7,848 nt of DNA from Rhizobacter sp. (GTDB lineage: Bacteria > Pseudomonadota > Gammaproteobacteria > Burkholderiales > Burkholderiaceae_C): positions 1 to 7,848 of the forward strand of contig JANYFX010000386.1 of NCBI GenBank assembly GCA_025359585.1, read 5' to 3'. A model generated the notes under the pieces. That model was not told where the DNA came from. It searched no databases and saw only the letters and a program-made list of their open reading frames with translations. Positions 6,577 to 7,848 of this stretch are shown piece after piece. Position 1 is the stretch's first letter, and each line of letters begins with the position of its first letter. Made by a program: the position numbers and the translations under genes.

Positions 6577-6660
6577 CCCGCGCCCGGATTGACGCTGTCC
6601 GACAAGCATGCGGTCAACAAGGCGCTGCTCATCAGCGGTGACACGATCTCGAAAATGAAC
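6577..6660 (+). pseudogene. ttuD: glycerate 2-kinase fragment (middle part, opposite strand)
   Basis: On the plus strand, frame 1 reads PAPGLTLSDKHAVNKALL followed by ISGDTISKMN. This matches the TtuD segment that normally lies some tens of residues before the SDVPGDDP block (family form PAPGLTLADKQAVNRALL, then SGA-I-EMN). The similarity stops at the Asn: the CVRKHLS that should follow is replaced by unrelated residues. The piece lies on the strand opposite to the SDVPGDDP fragment at 6391-6480, so the two cannot be read as one gene. Confidence 0.72.
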
Positions 6661-6675
6661 CACCAGTCCTTCGAG

Positions 6676-6732
6676 CGGACCGGTCCCATCGTCATCCGTG
6701 TCGGCAAGGCCCCGGCCGCGAAGGAGCGCTGA
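6676..6732 (+). pseudogene. ttuD: possible glycerate 2-kinase N-terminal fragment
   Basis: In the same open frame as the preceding fragment, GPIVIRVGKAPAAKER ends at TGA 6730-6732. It resembles the N-terminal TtuD motif VIGAGKASAAMAR, with which it shares VI, GKA and AA at matching spacing. Only a few base changes separate the two at DNA level. In an intact gene this motif precedes the PAPGLTL segment by about 80-90 residues; here it follows it on the plus strand. The assignment is short and rests on family memory. Confidence 0.45.
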
Positions 6733-6905
6733 GCGCGCCCATGATCTGGCAGGCCACCTTCGTCGTCTGCCCGTCGCCATTGGCGCCGACAAGGGGCAAT
6801 GTTCTTGCCCATCGTCTCAAACAATTGGCGCACCGTGACGAATGCGGCCTCATCGACCCGGCACATGACCGTTAGCGATGCCGCCTTGGCGCCCAGATCG
6901 CTGCC
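6730..6905 (-). pseudogene. glxR: tartronate semialdehyde reductase fragment, frameshifted
   Basis: Minus-strand relic of the beta-hydroxyacid dehydrogenase family member that reduces tartronate semialdehyde to glycerate (GlxR/GarR). Reading from 6905: GSDLGAKAASLTVM, then VDEAAF, then LFETMGKNIA. The frame then breaks at GGGG 6793-6796. Removing one G restores LVGANGDGQTTKVACQIMGALS, which corresponds to the catalytic block GGNGDGQTCKVANQI. The catalytic Lys is kept (6758-6760), but the conserved Asn four residues later is Cys (6749-6751). Only about 58 of some 295 residues are visible; the N-terminal NAD-binding half and C-terminal helical part are absent. It would normally be followed by ttuD on the same strand, and ttuD pieces lie immediately beyond. 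It could equally be labelled garR. Confidence 0.82.
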
Positions 6906-7363
6906 CCGCTCGGTTCACCCAGTGCGGATCGCGGGCCCCTTGGGCGCGAATGCATGCGGGTGCGGACGTCGTCCGCGTCAGCCGAAGGCTTACGACAGCG
7001 ACTGCTTCGTGGCGACCAACTCAGCGCAGCGAATGTCGCTGAGGGGTCGAGAGACGACGAACGTCTGCCGCCGGTGACAGCACACGTTCCGTGGTGAGTG
7101 CCAAATTTCTGCAATCGGTTTGAGGCGTTGTTACCCGTTTCCGCTGTGTCAGCAGTCGACGGCCCGGGCGCATGCCGCGAGACGTGCAGCGACGCACTTG
7201 GATGGATGTGATTGGCGTGCGATCGATTGAATCGTGGTCTGGATTGGCAGCGCTGATTCATTGAAAATCTGCGGCAAAAATCGTGGTAATTTCGACGTTA
7301 GGGAATTGCCTGCAGCCGTGCTAGTTTGTCCTTGAACCGCCGACCCTCAATAAGCAAATTTGA
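6906..7363. other. intergenic stretch without a supported gene
   Basis: Open frames here (for example minus-strand 6872-7261) have arginine/serine-rich, shadow-like translations and no recognisable family. GC falls noticeably from about 7080 rightward. A 9-base direct repeat AATCGTGGT occurs at 7230-7238 and 7280-7288, which may be chance. I see no tRNA, insertion-sequence terminal repeats or convincing promoter. Confidence 0.5.
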
Positions 7364-7376
7364 GTAGGGGAACAAG
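7364..7376 (+). repeat. GTAGGGGAACAAG repeat, copy 1
   Basis: A 13-base sequence identical to that at 7564-7576, exactly 200 bases downstream. A diverged copy, GGGGAACTA, follows at once at 7379-7387. These are candidate integrase or excisionase arm-binding sites, given the integrase gene at 7634. Confidence 0.65.
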
Positions 7377-7432
7377 CAGGGGAACTAGGATCTGTTGAAT
7401 TCAGTTGCAGTGAGAAGGCGCGCGCCTCGTGG

Positions 7433-7484
7433 CTCGGGTTTCAAGCTCCTCCGGGGCCAATTCTTAATCCGAAACCGTCCCGAG
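7433..7484. repeat. imperfect inverted repeat upstream of the integrase
   Basis: CTCGGGTTTC (7433-7442) can pair with GAAA (7471-7474) plus CCCGAG (7479-7484), giving ten base pairs with a four-base bulge and a 28-base loop. TCGGGTTTC recurs directly at 7518-7526. The significance is uncertain. Confidence 0.35.
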
Positions 7485-7563
7485 AAGGCTCAATTCGACT
7501 CATCTTCATAGGTAAATTCGGGTTTCGAGAGTCCCAAGTCGTCTCATTCGATTCCGGGCCATG

Positions 7564-7576
7564 GTAGGGGAACAAG
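7564..7576 (+). repeat. GTAGGGGAACAAG repeat, copy 2
   Basis: Exact second copy of the 13-base element at 7364-7376. Its core TAGGGGAACAA (7565-7575) is the reverse complement of 7624-7634, so it also forms the left arm of a perfect 11-base inverted repeat that ends at the integrase start codon. Confidence 0.7.
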
Positions 7577-7587
7577 GGCTACAGAAC

Positions 7588-7632
7588 GGGGAACAAATGG
7601 CAAAATTAGGTGCCATCAACGGTTTGTTCCCC
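7588..7632. repeat. nested inverted repeat at the integrase start
   Basis: GGGGAACAAA (7588-7597) and TTTGTTCCCC (7623-7632) are a perfect ten-base inverted repeat. Inside it ATGGCA (7597-7602) and TGCCAT (7611-7616) form a second, six-base one around AAATTAGG. The right outer arm ends one base before the integrase ATG, where a ribosome-binding site would be expected; none is visible. The arrangement suits an operator or recombinase-binding site that also controls the integrase gene, but this is inference. Confidence 0.6.
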
Positions 7633-7633
7633 T

Positions 7634-7848
7634 ATGCTGACCGATGCCGACTGCCGTAGCGCCCGCTGCCCTCCCGATAAGGCGCGCCTGCGATTGAGCG
7701 ACTCTGGAAACCTTTACCTGCAGGTCGAGCCAAACGGCTCACGCCGTTGGTTCTGGAAGTACACGACCGGCGGCAAAGAGAAGCGCATCTCACTCGGACA
7801 CTACACCGAGGCGGGATCTTCGAAGGTTCAGACGAGCCTGAAGGCGGC
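7634..7848 (+). CDS. P4-type tyrosine recombinase / integrase (3'-partial)
   Basis: The N-terminal 71 residues of a phage/ICE integrase of the P4-like group, cut by the window edge. ATG 7634 begins MLTDADCRSARC and continues with DKARLRLSDSGNLYL, RRWFWKY and GKEKRISLGHY. This is the arm-type DNA-binding domain (DUF4102 fold: MLTD..-..D..GLYL..-..W..KYR..GKE..LALG.Y) seen at the start of such integrases. The core-binding and catalytic domains (R-H-R-Y residues) lie outside, so intactness cannot be judged. Codon use is less GC-biased than in the catabolic genes. No ribosome-binding site precedes the ATG; instead the inverted repeat TTGTTCCCC ends one base before it, suggesting leaderless or weak translation and possible autoregulation. 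These integrases usually insert at the 3' end of a tRNA gene, but I could find no tRNA end upstream. Confidence 0.88.
   Translation, partial: MLTDADCRSARCPPDKARLRLSDSGNLYLQVEPNGSRRWFWKYTTGGKEKRISLGHYTEAGSSKVQTSLKA

Noticed and set aside
6872..7261. Minus-strand ORF of 129 codons
   Set aside because: Its composition is Ser/Arg/Pro-rich with no recognisable motif. Its 3' end runs out of frame across the glxR relic, so it looks like a chance opening.
7261..7290. Sigma-70-like promoter TTGAAA ... GGTAAT
   Set aside because: Spacing of 18 and a poor -10 box in a stretch of lower GC are too weak to support a call.
7513..7562. tRNA 3' end as attachment site (GGTTTCGAGAGTCCC and CATTCGATTCCGGGCC)
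   Set aside because: Both resemble a T-loop, but the flanking bases do not form a paired T-stem or an acceptor stem, and no upstream tRNA arms are present.

Overview
The window is GC-rich, roughly 65% by eye and lower at the right end. Its coding style and the closeness of its proteins to Dmp/Xyl/Aph enzymes suggest a betaproteobacterium, probably of the order Burkholderiales. This is inference from the sequence alone, with no search run.

Positions 2-5906 hold the lower half of a catechol meta-cleavage operon, all on the + strand with gaps of 7-13 bases. The gene order is that of dmpCDEFGHI (phenol, Pseudomonas CF600) and xylGFJQKIH (TOL plasmid). It encodes 2-hydroxymuconic semialdehyde dehydrogenase (5' end outside the window), 2-hydroxymuconic semialdehyde hydrolase, 2-hydroxypenta-2,4-dienoate hydratase, acylating acetaldehyde dehydrogenase, 4-hydroxy-2-oxovalerate aldolase, 4-oxalocrotonate decarboxylase and 4-oxalocrotonate tautomerase. 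Together they turn the ring-fission product of catechol into pyruvate and acetyl-CoA. Six of the seven look intact where visible. The hydrolase is broken: a 7-bp tandem duplication at 1407-1422 shifts the frame between the oxyanion-hole motif and the catalytic serine, and removing one unit restores a normal hydrolase. As written, the operon has only the dehydrogenase/tautomerase/decarboxylase branch.

Positions 5907-6905 are a graveyard of gene pieces. First comes a doubtful small ORF with two CxxC pairs, then a short perfect inverted repeat and a possible sensor-kinase fragment. After that lie recognisable pieces of two glycerate-pathway genes: tartronate semialdehyde reductase (glxR/garR type, minus strand, one-base frameshift) and glycerate 2-kinase/hydroxypyruvate reductase (ttuD, MOFRL family). 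The ttuD pieces keep their ancestral order for a minus-strand gene downstream of glxR, but two of the three lie on the opposite strand.

Positions 6906-7633 contain no gene I can support. The last 270 bases of this stretch carry repeated GGGGAACAA elements, direct and inverted, ending at the start of a P4-type tyrosine recombinase (7634 onward, cut by the window edge). This looks like the end of an integrated element. Because the integrase reads rightward, the element more likely extends to the right, with the catabolic operon and gene debris in the flank, though this cannot be settled here.
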